This document shows, piece after piece, positions 23,708 through 32,305 of a stretch of 64,000 bases of DNA (its first letter is position 1; the number at the start of each line of letters is the position of its first letter). Both the position numbers and the translations under genes were made by a program. Below the pieces are notes generated by a model. That model was given only the letters and a program-made list of their open reading frames with translations, was not told where the DNA came from and searched no databases. The stretch is from an uncultured Pseudomonadota bacterium (lineage in GTDB: Bacteria; Pseudomonadota; Alphaproteobacteria; Rs-D84): contig OOHL01000002.1 in the NCBI GenBank assembly GCA_900321105.1, positions 183,019-247,018 on the forward strand. Reading direction: 5' to 3'.

Positions 23708-24409
23708 ATGGTTGCAAAGAAATCTGTTTCCAAGGCAATTGGCGGAATGGAATTATATTTAAAGAAAATATTTGGCCTGATGACCGGCGCAGTTGGCGTG
23801 ACTGCATTGACTACATTTATTATGGCTTTCACTGGCGCATGGACTGCATTGATTCATAATGGCGGATTATCTGCAACTTATTATATTATCGCTTTTGGCG
23901 GGTTGGGATTGTCACTTTGGGCACAATTTCGTGCATTTTCAATGAAACCATCTACTGCAAAAATATTATTGTTCTTGTATTCAATCTTGATGGGTATTGT
24001 GATAACACCATTGGTATTGGCGTCTGATTTGGCATCTATATTGATGGCATTGGTTTTGGCTGCGGTTATGTTTGCATGCATGGCAACATTTGGATATAAA
24101 ACAGTCAAAGACCTGTCGTTTCTGGGCATATTCTTGTTTATGGGAATGATTGGTTTATTGCTGGTCGGCATTATTTCCATATTCACTGGTCCATTTGGTG
24201 CAATGTTTAATCAGATTGTATGCCTGATTGGCGTATTGGTGTTTGCTCTGTTTGCAGCTTATGATATGCAGACATTGAAAAACGCGTATTACGCCATTGG
24301 TAATGGTGAACAGAAAGACCAACTGGCTGTTCTGGGTGCATTGCACATGTACATTTCATTTGTAGCATTGTTCGAATATATCCTGGGATTATTGAACAGC
24401 AGAGATTAA
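23708..24409 (+). CDS. BI-1/YccA family membrane protein
   Basis: This 233-residue protein has seven membrane helices. The C-terminal half shows the family pattern FALFAAYDMQTLKNAYY followed by a final helix with HMYISFVALFEYILGLL. The Asp in AAYDMQ corresponds to a conserved residue of the BI-1 calcium-leak family. In bacteria such proteins interact with FtsH or stabilise the membrane; the role here is unproven. AAAGGAG precedes the ATG. The ferredoxin gene follows after 24 bp. Confidence 0.9.
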   Translation: MVAKKSVSKAIGGMELYLKKIFGLMTGAVGVTALTTFIMAFTGAWTALIHNGGLSATYYIIAFGGLGLSLWAQFRAFSMKPSTAKILLFLYSILMGIVITPLVLASDLASILMALVLAAVMFACMATFGYKTVKDLSFLGIFLFMGMIGLLLVGIISIFTGPFGAMFNQIVCLIGVLVFALFAAYDMQTLKNAYYAIGNGEQKDQLAVLGALHMYISFVALFEYILGLLNSRD

Positions 24410-24433
24410 AAGCGAAACAAAAAGGAAAACAAA

Positions 24434-24613
24434 ATGGCTTATAAAATAGATCACAATAAATGTATTGGATGCCATACTTGCATGGGTGTTTGCCCGGCAA
24501 TGGCTATTGTTGATGGCGAAGGTGGCAAATGCAAAATAGATAAAACTAAATGCATGGGATGTGGCACATGTGCTGCGGTTTGCCCGGTAAGCGCAATCGA
24601 ACCAGATTTATAA
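24434..24613 (+). CDS. 2[4Fe-4S] ferredoxin
   Basis: This 59-residue protein has two clusters of the form CxxCxxCxxxCP: CIGCHTCMGVCP at residues 10-21 and CMGCGTCAAVCP at 40-51. It is a clostridial-type low-potential ferredoxin, an electron carrier for anaerobic reactions. One extra Cys (Cys33) lies between the clusters. AAAGGA lies 7 bp before the ATG. It may be co-transcribed with the BI-1 gene upstream. Confidence 0.95.
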   Translation: MAYKIDHNKCIGCHTCMGVCPAMAIVDGEGGKCKIDKTKCMGCGTCAAVCPVSAIEPDL

Positions 24614-24674
24614 GTTGCAAACACATAAAAAAGTTATAATATAACTTGGCAATTAAATTATAGGGGTTAAAAAA

Positions 24675-26036
24675 ATGCCAGCAAAATCAGTTAATGACAT
24701 AGTTGCACTTTGCAAAAGACGCGGTTTTATTTTCACAGGTTCTGAAATTTATGGTGGACTTGGTGGTGCTTACGATTACGGTCCATATGGTGTAGAATTA
24801 ATGCGCAACATCCGCAACGCATGGTGGAATTCTATGATTTATGCACGTAATGATATCGAAGGGTTGGATGCCGCATTGATATCTAACCGTTTAATGTGGA
24901 AATATTCCGGCCACGAAGGCAGCTTTTCTGACCCATTGGTTGAATGTAAAAAATGTGGTGCACGTATGCGCCAAGATAAAATGAAAGACCCAACAAAATG
25001 CGATAATTGTGGCAGCACAGATATAACAGAACCACGCGCATATCAGTTAATGATGGGTTTATCAATTGGTGCCATGGCAGACGGTGCTATTAACGCATAT
25101 TTGCGTCCAGAAACTGCAACAACAACATACGTTAATTTCAAGAATGTTTTGGATTCTAAACCTCATAAATTACCATTTGGAATTGCACAAATTGGCAAGG
25201 CGTTCCGTAATGAAATTTCACCACGTGGGTTTGTGTTCCGTATGCGCGAATTTGAACAGGCTGAAATGCAATATTTTGTAAACCCAAGCGACGACGAAAA
25301 ATATTTCGAATATTGGAAGGCAACACGTCTTGCCTGGTGGGTAAATGTTTTGGGTATTCCGGCGGAAAAACTTCGTTTCTTGCCACACGTAAAATTGGCG
25401 CACTATGCCAAGGCCGCAGTGGATATTGAATACGCATTTCCAGACGGATTTGACGAGGTCGAAGGTGTTCACAATCGTCAAGACTTTGATTTGGGCTCAC
25501 ATACCAAGGCGCAAAACGAATTCAAATTGGCAGCCAATGTTATGGAAAACAAAGATTCCACAACTAAACTGTCTTACAGTGATGCACAAACAGGCGAAAA
25601 CTTTATTCCATATGTTATAGAAACCGCAATGGGTGTTAACCGTGCAATGTTGGCGGTAATGATTGAATCATATGACGAAGAAGACCTGGGCGAAGGTAAA
25701 TCACGTACAGTGTTAAAATTAAAACCTTGGTTATCACCGGTCAAAGCCGCGGTTATTCCATTGGTTCGCAATGTTCCTGAAATCGTAGATTTATCAAACA
25801 AAATTGTTGATGAATTGCGTGATCTTGGCATTGGTAAAATCGAATTGGAAAATTCTGGCAACATCGGTAAAAACTATCGTCGTCACGATGAAATCGGAAC
25901 ACCAGTTTGCATAACGGTTGACCATCAAACATTGGAAGACGGCACCGTCACAATTCGTTATCGCGACACAATGGAACAAGAAAGAATAAAAACCGAAGAT
26001 GTTGCGAAAAAATTACTGGAAATTGTAAAACATTAA
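24675..26036 (+). CDS. glyS: Glycyl-tRNA synthetase, single-chain alpha2 type
   Basis: This 453-residue class II synthetase has the N-terminal GSEIYGGLGGAYDYGPYG signature. A zinc-ribbon insertion (CKKCGARM...CDNCG) sits near residues 92-120. Motif 2 lies in the FRNEISPRGFVFRMREFEQ region (two adjacent blocks) and motif 3 near AMGVNRAMLAVM. A C-terminal anticodon-binding domain starts near LKPWLSPVKAAVIP. This is the dimeric form of Firmicutes, Actinobacteria, archaea and eukaryotes. Most Proteobacteria use the alpha2beta2 glyQ/glyS enzyme instead, which suggests gene replacement in this lineage. Confidence 0.95.
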   Translation: MPAKSVNDIVALCKRRGFIFTGSEIYGGLGGAYDYGPYGVELMRNIRNAWWNSMIYARNDIEGLDAALISNRLMWKYSGHEGSFSDPLVECKKCGARMRQDKMKDPTKCDNCGSTDITEPRAYQLMMGLSIGAMADGAINAYLRPETATTTYVNFKNVLDSKPHKLPFGIAQIGKAFRNEISPRGFVFRMREFEQAEMQYFVNPSDDEKYFEYWKATRLAWWVNVLGIPAEKLRFLPHVKLAHYAKAAVDIEYAFPDGFDEVEGVHNRQDFDLGSHTKAQNEFKLAANVMENKDSTTKLSYSDAQTGENFIPYVIETAMGVNRAMLAVMIESYDEEDLGEGKSRTVLKLKPWLSPVKAAVIPLVRNVPEIVDLSNKIVDELRDLGIGKIELENSGNIGKNYRRHDEIGTPVCITVDHQTLEDGTVTIRYRDTMEQERIKTEDVAKKLLEIVKH

Positions 26037-26061
26037 AAAAACCGCCAAAACGGCGGTTTTT
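26035..26061. terminator. Bidirectional terminator
   Basis: AAAACCGCC-AAAA-GGCGGTTTT lies between the convergent glycyl-tRNA synthetase and the unknown gene at 26060. Confidence 0.85.
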
Positions 26062-26563
26062 ATTTGCGTTCACGTTCATATTCACGATTATATTCTTTTT
26101 GCAAATCGTCTGTTTTCTGATTTTGCTTTTCGATACGCCCCTGTTTAGGAATTGAAATAAATTTCATAATTATATCAATGCCATCTTGAATTTTTTCACG
26201 TGCCGCTTTTTCCAGAATTTTGCTGTTTGCATCAGATTGAAAATATTCAGATGCATGAACACTGTTGTGGAAATTTTTCGATTTGTGTTTTTTAAAATCA
26301 AATACTGCAACGCGCAGATAATCAACCAAATAATTTGATTTTTCCAAACTAAAAATAAAATCACGCATTTTATCCAGCGCAACATTCCACGCATCAACCA
26401 ACAAACCGCCATGCATCCATTGCAACAACGACAGGCCAGAAAACATTTGGTCAAAAGCGAAATCAATTTGTTCTTTATCAGCTTTTGATATTACATGTGC
26501 AGCAAAATTTTCCACATTTTCGCCTGCTATTTTCGCCAGTAATTTTTCAGTTTCAAAATCCAT
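26060..26563 (-). CDS. Unknown cytosolic protein
   Basis: This 167-residue protein has no signal peptide, a helical middle and a very basic, Gln/Lys/Arg-rich C terminus (residues about 135-167). No family is recognised. It starts 12 bp after the stop of the gene at 26576, so the two are probably one operon. AAAGGA lies 8 bp before the ATG. Confidence 0.6.
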   Translation of the reverse strand: MDFETEKLLAKIAGENVENFAAHVISKADKEQIDFAFDQMFSGLSLLQWMHGGLLVDAWNVALDKMRDFIFSLEKSNYLVDYLRVAVFDFKKHKSKNFHNSVHASEYFQSDANSKILEKAAREKIQDGIDIIMKFISIPKQGRIEKQNQKTDDLQKEYNREYERERK

Positions 26564-26575
26564 ATCTTAATCCTT

Positions 26576-27142
26576 TCAGGCTGCGCGTTGATGCATCATT
26601 TGTTGCAAGAAAAATTTTTGCATCAATTGCATTGTTTTCTGTTTTGCAACATCAAATGATTTATTCACAGGAATTTTTTGCAATTCTTGTTTTGGCATAT
26701 GCGCATCATAAATATCATCCAAAGACTTTTTTGTTTCTTTCAATCTTTTCATACCATAACTCAGAAAAGATTTTTTCAAACGTTCTTCCAGTTTTTCATC
26801 GGTATATTCACTGGTCATAATGCTTTTTGCCATATCACGACGAAATTCGTTATGATATTTGATTAAATCCTGATTTGCAGGATGATTTTGTACCTTTGCC
26901 TTAGAAGCGACAAATGCATCCATTTGTTCCAATGCTTTTTGCCATGCCATACCCAATGTCATACCCTGGCCCCAGTTAACAGAAACAAAGGCGTAATACA
27001 TACCAACATAATTTTGTTTCATTTTTTCTATTTCTGGTCTGGACAATTTATTTTGAATATTTTTAACCAAACCACCCATCATCATAAGTTGTTTTTGTTG
27101 TAATTCTAAATTAATTTGATCTGCGTTCAACATCTGTGTCAT
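26576..27142 (-). CDS. Unknown cytosolic protein
   Basis: This 188-residue protein starts at the ATG with AAAGGAG 9 bp upstream; the in-frame extension to 27208 runs through the promoter region and is rejected. It is rich in Met, Gln and Lys and almost entirely helical. It ends with a cluster of Gln, Met and His. No family is recognised. It forms an operon with the gene at 26060. Confidence 0.6.
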   Translation of the reverse strand: MTQMLNADQINLELQQKQLMMMGGLVKNIQNKLSRPEIEKMKQNYVGMYYAFVSVNWGQGMTLGMAWQKALEQMDAFVASKAKVQNHPANQDLIKYHNEFRRDMAKSIMTSEYTDEKLEERLKKSFLSYGMKRLKETKKSLDDIYDAHMPKQELQKIPVNKSFDVAKQKTMQLMQKFFLQQMMHQRAA

Positions 27143-27201
27143 GGCGAACTCCTTTGGTTTTCCGGCGCTCTCCAACCCACCACGTGATATATAGGACGCG
27201 A

Positions 27202-27227
27202 TTGACATATTTCAAGTACTATGTCAA
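27202..27227. promoter_or_regulatory. TTGACATA inverted repeat, operator-like
   Basis: A perfect 8-bp inverted repeat TTGACATA-N10-TATGTCAA overlaps the likely promoter of the gene at 26576: TTGAAA with TATATA on the minus strand, 16 bp apart. A similar dyad lies at 23596-23617 before another unknown gene pair. Confidence 0.5.
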
Positions 27228-27297
27228 GACAATTTATATTTTGACTTATCTTTAATTATGTTTAAAAATATGCTTCGTTATACCAAAAAACATACTG

Positions 27298-27348
27298 TTG
27301 CCAATAATGGGCGGTATGGGTATAGCGGCCAATCTTGCCAATAATGGG
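27298..27348 (+). repeat. Direct repeat upstream of the porin-like gene
   Basis: TTGCCAATAATGGG occurs exactly at 27298-27311 and 27335-27348, 37 bp apart, just before the gene at 27386. It may be a regulator site; a small duplication is the alternative. Confidence 0.6.
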
Positions 27349-27385
27349 GGTTGGTTATTTGGAAAATAAAAAAGGAGAAAAAGGG

Positions 27386-28420
27386 ATGAAAAAGCCTTTG
27401 ATAAGTTTGATTGCATTGACTGCATCCGTTATATCTGCGAATGCATTTGCAGCATCAAACATGGAAAATCCACTTTACATGCCAAAAAATCGTGAAGTGT
27501 ATTTAAAAACAGCCGCGGCTGTTATGTATAAGACAGTTGAAAGCACACATGCTACAAGAAACAAAGGAACAAATGGAAATGAAGAATTCCCAGTATGGCG
27601 TTTCTTTGGCGATATCGGGTATGGAATTACAGACCGTTTAGATGTTCACGGACATTTCGGCTATACCAAGGACGGCGAAATTAACCGTAAAGGTATGCAC
27701 CGTGGTCGTATCGGTTTAATGTATCGTGTATTGGAAGAAAGCGATCCTTTTGTTTTGGATTTATACGGTGATGCATATTTATCTGGTGTCACACCGATGA
27801 AAGGGACATTAAGACAGTTTCAAAACGGATTAGGTTTTGATTTTGACAATTATTCAAACGGACGTTGGGGTGCAATTGTTGGAACACGTTTTGGTAAAAC
27901 ATTGGGTGATTTCACATTGGCTGCACACGTTGAATATTTACAAACATTTGGAAACCACAACAATAAGATTGCAATTGATCCAACAATCACAATGTCTGGA
28001 TACCCTATTGCTGCATTCGGTATGCCAAACGAAATTTCTGTTGATTTAAAATCCACACATGAAACAGTTGCTGGATTTGATGCAATGTATCAAATGACAA
28101 AAAAATGGTCATTTGGTGCCGGATTTGAATACATTGAACATTCTGATAATGGTGTAAAGGGTATTCATACACAATTAAATACACCAGCAGTGCCACAACA
28201 ATACCAAGACCAACTTGTAAAAGGCTTACTGGAACAGACTGCAGACATGAACGATGGTTGGGATGAATATGTAATCAAAACCAGTGTATCTTATCAAATG
28301 ACTGATGATGTTCAATTTTCAACATTCTTTGAATACACATTGGATGATGGACATTCACAATCTCAGAATGCAACAGATTGCAAAATGGAATTAGGTATTC
28401 GTATGAACGCCAGATTCTAA
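27386..28420 (+). CDS. Outer-membrane beta-barrel, porin-like
   Basis: This 344-residue exported protein has a signal peptide MKKPLISLIALTASVISANA with cleavage near AFA-A. The mature part consists of amphipathic strands such as WRFFGDIGYGITDRLDVHGH, GRIGLMYRV and KTSVSYQMTDDVQFSTFFEY. It ends in MNARF, the C-terminal Phe signal for the Bam complex. The start has AAGGAG about 12 bp upstream. It resembles transporters of the outer-membrane beta-barrel type generally; no substrate can be named. Confidence 0.75.
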   Translation: MKKPLISLIALTASVISANAFAASNMENPLYMPKNREVYLKTAAAVMYKTVESTHATRNKGTNGNEEFPVWRFFGDIGYGITDRLDVHGHFGYTKDGEINRKGMHRGRIGLMYRVLEESDPFVLDLYGDAYLSGVTPMKGTLRQFQNGLGFDFDNYSNGRWGAIVGTRFGKTLGDFTLAAHVEYLQTFGNHNNKIAIDPTITMSGYPIAAFGMPNEISVDLKSTHETVAGFDAMYQMTKKWSFGAGFEYIEHSDNGVKGIHTQLNTPAVPQQYQDQLVKGLLEQTADMNDGWDEYVIKTSVSYQMTDDVQFSTFFEYTLDDGHSQSQNATDCKMELGIRMNARF

Positions 28421-28448
28421 AAATAAAAACTAACTTATATTGGACAAA

Positions 28449-28472
28449 AATGCACCCACACGGGTGCATTTA
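28449..28472 (+). terminator. Terminator of the porin-like gene
   Basis: ATGCACCC-ACAC-GGGTGCAT is followed by a T-rich run. Confidence 0.75.
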
Positions 28473-28500
28473 TTTTTTTATTTAACAAAATGTATTTTAA

Positions 28501-28532
28501 CGCTTTTTTTAAGGGTCAATTTATGATATAAT
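28501..28532 (+). promoter_or_regulatory. Promoter block shared with 43101-43132
   Basis: CGCTTTTTTTAA-N8-TTATGATATAAT contains an extended -10 (TG-A-TATAAT). The same 24 bases at identical spacing occur upstream of the barrel gene at 43152. Confidence 0.7.
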
Positions 28533-28558
28533 ATTCACAAAGGAAGTCTGAAGGAAAG

Positions 28559-29734
28559 ATGAAAAAACACCAGATTCTTGCGGTTTTAACCGGTATTATG
28601 GCGACATGCTCGTTCGGGGCACGTGCCGCATATCCTGTGTATAATCCACAACAATTGGCACGTCAGGGCTATGTTATCAACACATATCCACAACAAAATG
28701 TTCGCTATACCGGAAATACACAATATTATCAACAACCAACCATGGCGGGACGCACAAATATCACATCACAACAATTGGTTGCTGCGTCTGCTGTTAATGG
28801 TCGTCCAATGGGTGTAAACACCGCGGTAAGCAGTCCAAATCGTATAACCGGGGCATTGCCACGCGTTGGCTCTTCTGCGACAAATGCGGGACGTCAATAT
28901 TACCAATCTTCTGACTATGACAGATTGGCAGACAGCGGTTTATACATCGGATTATCCGCGGGATACAGCACCATGATAAGTGGTCAAATGTCTGCTGATT
29001 ATGCAGGTGAACAAAATTCGTTCTTTGCACCGGGTTCATTCCGTGCATCTGATTTAAACAAAGATTCTGTTATCCCATTACAAATTTCTGTGGGTGCTGC
29101 GATTAACAGTGATGTCCGCGTTGACTTCTCTTATTTACGTTATTCTGGGATGTCGTACGCATCAAACGTTCAAACATCAACTGGTGATGGCTTTGCAGAT
29201 GCAACTGTATCGGGTGGTGCGATTACATCTAATTCTACAATGTTGAATGTTTATTATAATATTGACTCCTTTACTGGCAATATGATGGGCGGCTCTTTGC
29301 GTCCATATGTCGGTGCCGGTGTTGGATTGGCATTGAATACAATCGCAGACTATGTCGTTTTTGATAACAGTTTTTATGATGAAACCAACGGTTTGGGACC
29401 AGGCAGTGTTGTTGCCGGTGGTTTAACCGCGATAAGTGACGTTTATGCATATCATAATGGCGGCACAATGGAACAATTAGCATTCCAATTGGAAGGTGGT
29501 GTCACAACAAACATGAACGAAGGCTTGAAGCTGGATTTCTTTATCCGCTATGCCAATTTAGGAAAGGTTAAAACATCTGGTTCTATTATTGTTTCACAAA
29601 CAGAATGGTTAAGTGACGGTGCCGGTGACGAATATGAAGCCCCTTATGACAGCGTATTCCATTACACAAATTGGTTTGAAAGCGGCAGATTAACCAGCCT
29701 GGACATTGGTGTCAGATTAAGACTTGAATTCTAA
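28559..29734 (+). CDS. Outer-membrane beta-barrel with disordered N-terminal region
   Basis: This 391-residue protein has a signal peptide ending GARAA-Y. A Tyr/Gln/Asn/Thr-rich low-complexity stretch (about 25-120) is followed by a barrel domain (about 125-391) starting GLYIGLSAGYSTM. The barrel shows strands such as SLRPYVGAGVGLALNT, KLDFFIRYANLGKV and the terminal DIGVRLRLEF. The layout is that of Opa/Omp25-type surface barrels. Start has an AAGGAA site. The next gene begins 8 bp after its stop, so they are co-transcribed. Confidence 0.75.
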   Translation: MKKHQILAVLTGIMATCSFGARAAYPVYNPQQLARQGYVINTYPQQNVRYTGNTQYYQQPTMAGRTNITSQQLVAASAVNGRPMGVNTAVSSPNRITGALPRVGSSATNAGRQYYQSSDYDRLADSGLYIGLSAGYSTMISGQMSADYAGEQNSFFAPGSFRASDLNKDSVIPLQISVGAAINSDVRVDFSYLRYSGMSYASNVQTSTGDGFADATVSGGAITSNSTMLNVYYNIDSFTGNMMGGSLRPYVGAGVGLALNTIADYVVFDNSFYDETNGLGPGSVVAGGLTAISDVYAYHNGGTMEQLAFQLEGGVTTNMNEGLKLDFFIRYANLGKVKTSGSIIVSQTEWLSDGAGDEYEAPYDSVFHYTNWFESGRLTSLDIGVRLRLEF

Positions 29735-29741
29735 ATAAGAT

Positions 29742-31496
29742 ATGACAAATAAAATATGTAAAATATCTTTATTTTCTATGATTTTGGCAACTGTTTCCGC
29801 GCTGCCAGTTAATGCCGCGATAAAAGCAAATAATTCCAACCGTTCTTATGCAAATGCATATCAACAGGTTAATGCAATGCGGTATCAGCAAGAATATTTG
29901 AATGCAACCGCTACGAATGCGACAACGGCATCTGCAACTGCAAATTTGCCGGTTATGGTTGCTGATGAAAAATTGGCAGCCGCAATATTAAATAATACAT
30001 CCGAAACAACAAGCCTTTCTGATTTGGAAGCATGTGCAATGATTTATCCAAACGGCGTTTTCAGATGGGAAATTCCAACATCTGGAATTCGTCGCAACCA
30101 AACTAATCAATGTGTTGCTGTGGTTTCATTGATTGATGCAAATACAAATGCAGTATTGGCAACAACAACTGTTGCTGCTGGGGATTCGTTTAAATGCAAT
30201 ATTGATAATTTTCCTGAATCTGGCATGAATGAGGCGGCATTATCAAAAACATATTTACCAGCCGATGCAAAACCAACAATTGAAGATGTCGAAGCGGTCA
30301 TGAATGCCGAACAACGTCAAAATGCCGGCTTTAAGATTGCCGCAGGTGCAATTCTTGCAGGTGTTGCAGGAAATGCTCTTGCAAAAAAAGAAGCTGGATC
30401 TACTGCAATGTTCGGTACAGGCAAAGATCAGTTAATTGGAACAGCTGCAGGCGTTGCCGCGGGCGCAGGCATTATGGCGGCCAGTTCATATTCTGGCAAG
30501 GTTGCCGGTGACACAATTAATTCGGCTGCTGTTAATGCGGCATCGGGCATGATTGTTGGAAACATGTTGGCTGGTGCATCCGGTGGCGATGGCTATTTAA
30601 GCGTTGAAAGATGCAATATCACAGATGCCACAGACACAAACTTCAAAAAAGGCGAACATGATTGTATTGTCGGTCGTTTTGAAAGACAAGGTGAAGCATT
30701 AACAATTTCTAAAGACAAATTTTATATTATAAATGAACACAAAAATGTAAAAGAATGTGAACAAAAAGCAGACAAATTTGAATGCACACCATATCCTAAA
30801 ACTTTGGTTGATATAAAATTAGCATCCACCGGCGGCGAACAAGAGTTTAAAAAGATATTTGGCGCATCCAAAAAGGATACTGAAATATATAAATTAACCG
30901 GATACAAACTGGTCGAAGGCGATAACGTTTTTGAAGAGATCAGTGGTCTGTCTGCAACAACAATGGCAGATGATACTTATTTCAAAATAACAGAAGCATA
31001 TGAAACAGATGGTAATGCCCAACACGCATACCTTGTATTCCAAAATTCTATTGGCGATGGCGGATTCAAAGGATATAAAGAATCAGATATTGAATCTTTG
31101 AAAACGACCTATGGCGCGGCATATTTTTACCGCAACAGCGATGGCTCAGTCGGCAGCAAGGTTCCATACGATACAGATGATGACGGTAAAACCATAGATG
31201 GTTCATATGCTAAGGTACGCTTTACCCCACATTCAAAAGATGCCGAAGATGGCGGTCTGATTGATTTGAATAACAAAGCGCGTGCCAAGGGAACACTTGT
31301 TGGAACCGCTGCTGGTGGTGCGATGGGTGGTTTTGCCGGATACCAAGGCGCAAAATCTGAAATCACAGATCGTTGGACCGCGGCAGTTCGCGAATACGAG
31401 GATTCTTTGTCTAATTTCGTATGTATGACCGGGAATCGTTATTTAAGTAAATATAACGATTATGCTGAAATTCCTGAATTAAAAAAATCTGAATAA
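29742..31496 (+). CDS. Exported protein with two glycine-zipper segments
   Basis: This 584-residue protein has a signal peptide ending LPVNA-A. Two hydrophobic Gly/Ala zippers are present: AAGAILAGVAGNALA and the following GTAAGVAAGAGIMAASS near residues 200-245, and GTLVGTAAGGAMGGFAGYQG near 525-545. Between them is a hydrophilic domain with several Cys (ERCNIT, GEHDCIVGRF, KECEQ, FECTPY). No family is recognised. It follows the barrel gene at 28559 within 8 bp, so it may be a partner inserted in or attached to the envelope. Confidence 0.68.
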   Translation: MTNKICKISLFSMILATVSALPVNAAIKANNSNRSYANAYQQVNAMRYQQEYLNATATNATTASATANLPVMVADEKLAAAILNNTSETTSLSDLEACAMIYPNGVFRWEIPTSGIRRNQTNQCVAVVSLIDANTNAVLATTTVAAGDSFKCNIDNFPESGMNEAALSKTYLPADAKPTIEDVEAVMNAEQRQNAGFKIAAGAILAGVAGNALAKKEAGSTAMFGTGKDQLIGTAAGVAAGAGIMAASSYSGKVAGDTINSAAVNAASGMIVGNMLAGASGGDGYLSVERCNITDATDTNFKKGEHDCIVGRFERQGEALTISKDKFYIINEHKNVKECEQKADKFECTPYPKTLVDIKLASTGGEQEFKKIFGASKKDTEIYKLTGYKLVEGDNVFEEISGLSATTMADDTYFKITEAYETDGNAQHAYLVFQNSIGDGGFKGYKESDIESLKTTYGAAYFYRNSDGSVGSKVPYDTDDDGKTIDGSYAKVRFTPHSKDAEDGGLIDLNNKARAKGTLVGTAAGGAMGGFAGYQGAKSEITDRWTAAVREYEDSLSNFVCMTGNRYLSKYNDYAEIPELKKSE

Positions 31497-31521
31497 AAAA
31501 ACGCCGAAACGGCGTTTTTTT
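31494..31521. terminator. Bidirectional terminator
   Basis: AAAACGCC-GAAA-GGCGTTTT with flanking A and T runs lies between convergent genes. Confidence 0.85.
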
Positions 31522-32254
31522 ATCGTGTTCTTTGAAATATAATCATTTTATTTTGATTATCATATACCACTGTTTTTTCATAAGCCAACATTGGTAAAAC
31601 CAATGCCTTGTAATCAAATTTTTGTTTTTGTGGCAAATACACTATACGACCATTTTTAGTAAGATGCGCAGATAATTCGTCTAAAATCTTTACCTGCATT
31701 TTAGCATCTGGGCAATAATCGAAAATATTAGAAAGATTTATCACATCATACTTTTTGGTTAATTTGATACTTAACGATTCCAAATCAGACCAAATAAAAC
31801 CAAAAGGTTTATTCAAAACTTTTCTTAATTTTTCGAATTCTTTAGGTGTAGGTATATTTTCTGGATAAAAACTGGCATCAAGCCCACAACCAAAAATCAT
31901 ATCAAACTTACCATTTTGTATTATTTTTTGCGTTTCATCCGGTAACAAATTCCACATATCACACAAAAAGAATTCTAATGCCGCACCATCAGAGCGATGT
32001 GTCTTTATCAATAATTCTTTGTATTCAACAGGATTCATATTTTTTATGGCGACAAATTTCATATCCTGAACAACACGTGCGTTACACGTGATATCAAAGG
32101 TATCAACTATTTTTGCACCAGCCAATTTATAAAACAAAGCCTGATCGCCAGATCCCGCAACTGTCAAAACTTTTTTGACATCTGGAATAACCGTTGTTGC
32201 CCAACGTTGGTTTTCATTACTGATTGTATAAGCCGGCATATTATTTACAGACAT
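31520..32254 (-). CDS. SAM-dependent methyltransferase-like protein
   Basis: This 244-residue protein has a Rossmann-like start: KKVLTVAGSGDQALFY is a glycine-rich motif I, followed by an acidic FDITCNARV at the second strand. Later, KFDMIFGCGLDASFY and NGRIVYLPQK fit strands of the class I fold. The layout resembles DUF3419/BtaA-type aminocarboxypropyl transferases as well as ordinary methyltransferases, so the substrate is unknown. It is probably not co-transcribed with the U32 gene 51 bp upstream, since an AT-rich TTGTCAA-containing region separates them. Confidence 0.6.
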   Translation of the reverse strand: MSVNNMPAYTISNENQRWATTVIPDVKKVLTVAGSGDQALFYKLAGAKIVDTFDITCNARVVQDMKFVAIKNMNPVEYKELLIKTHRSDGAALEFFLCDMWNLLPDETQKIIQNGKFDMIFGCGLDASFYPENIPTPKEFEKLRKVLNKPFGFIWSDLESLSIKLTKKYDVINLSNIFDYCPDAKMQVKILDELSAHLTKNGRIVYLPQKQKFDYKALVLPMLAYEKTVVYDNQNKMIIFQRTR

Positions 32255-32305
32255 TATGCACCCCCATTCATTACAAATATAGACAATAAATTATATTTGT
32301 CAAGA

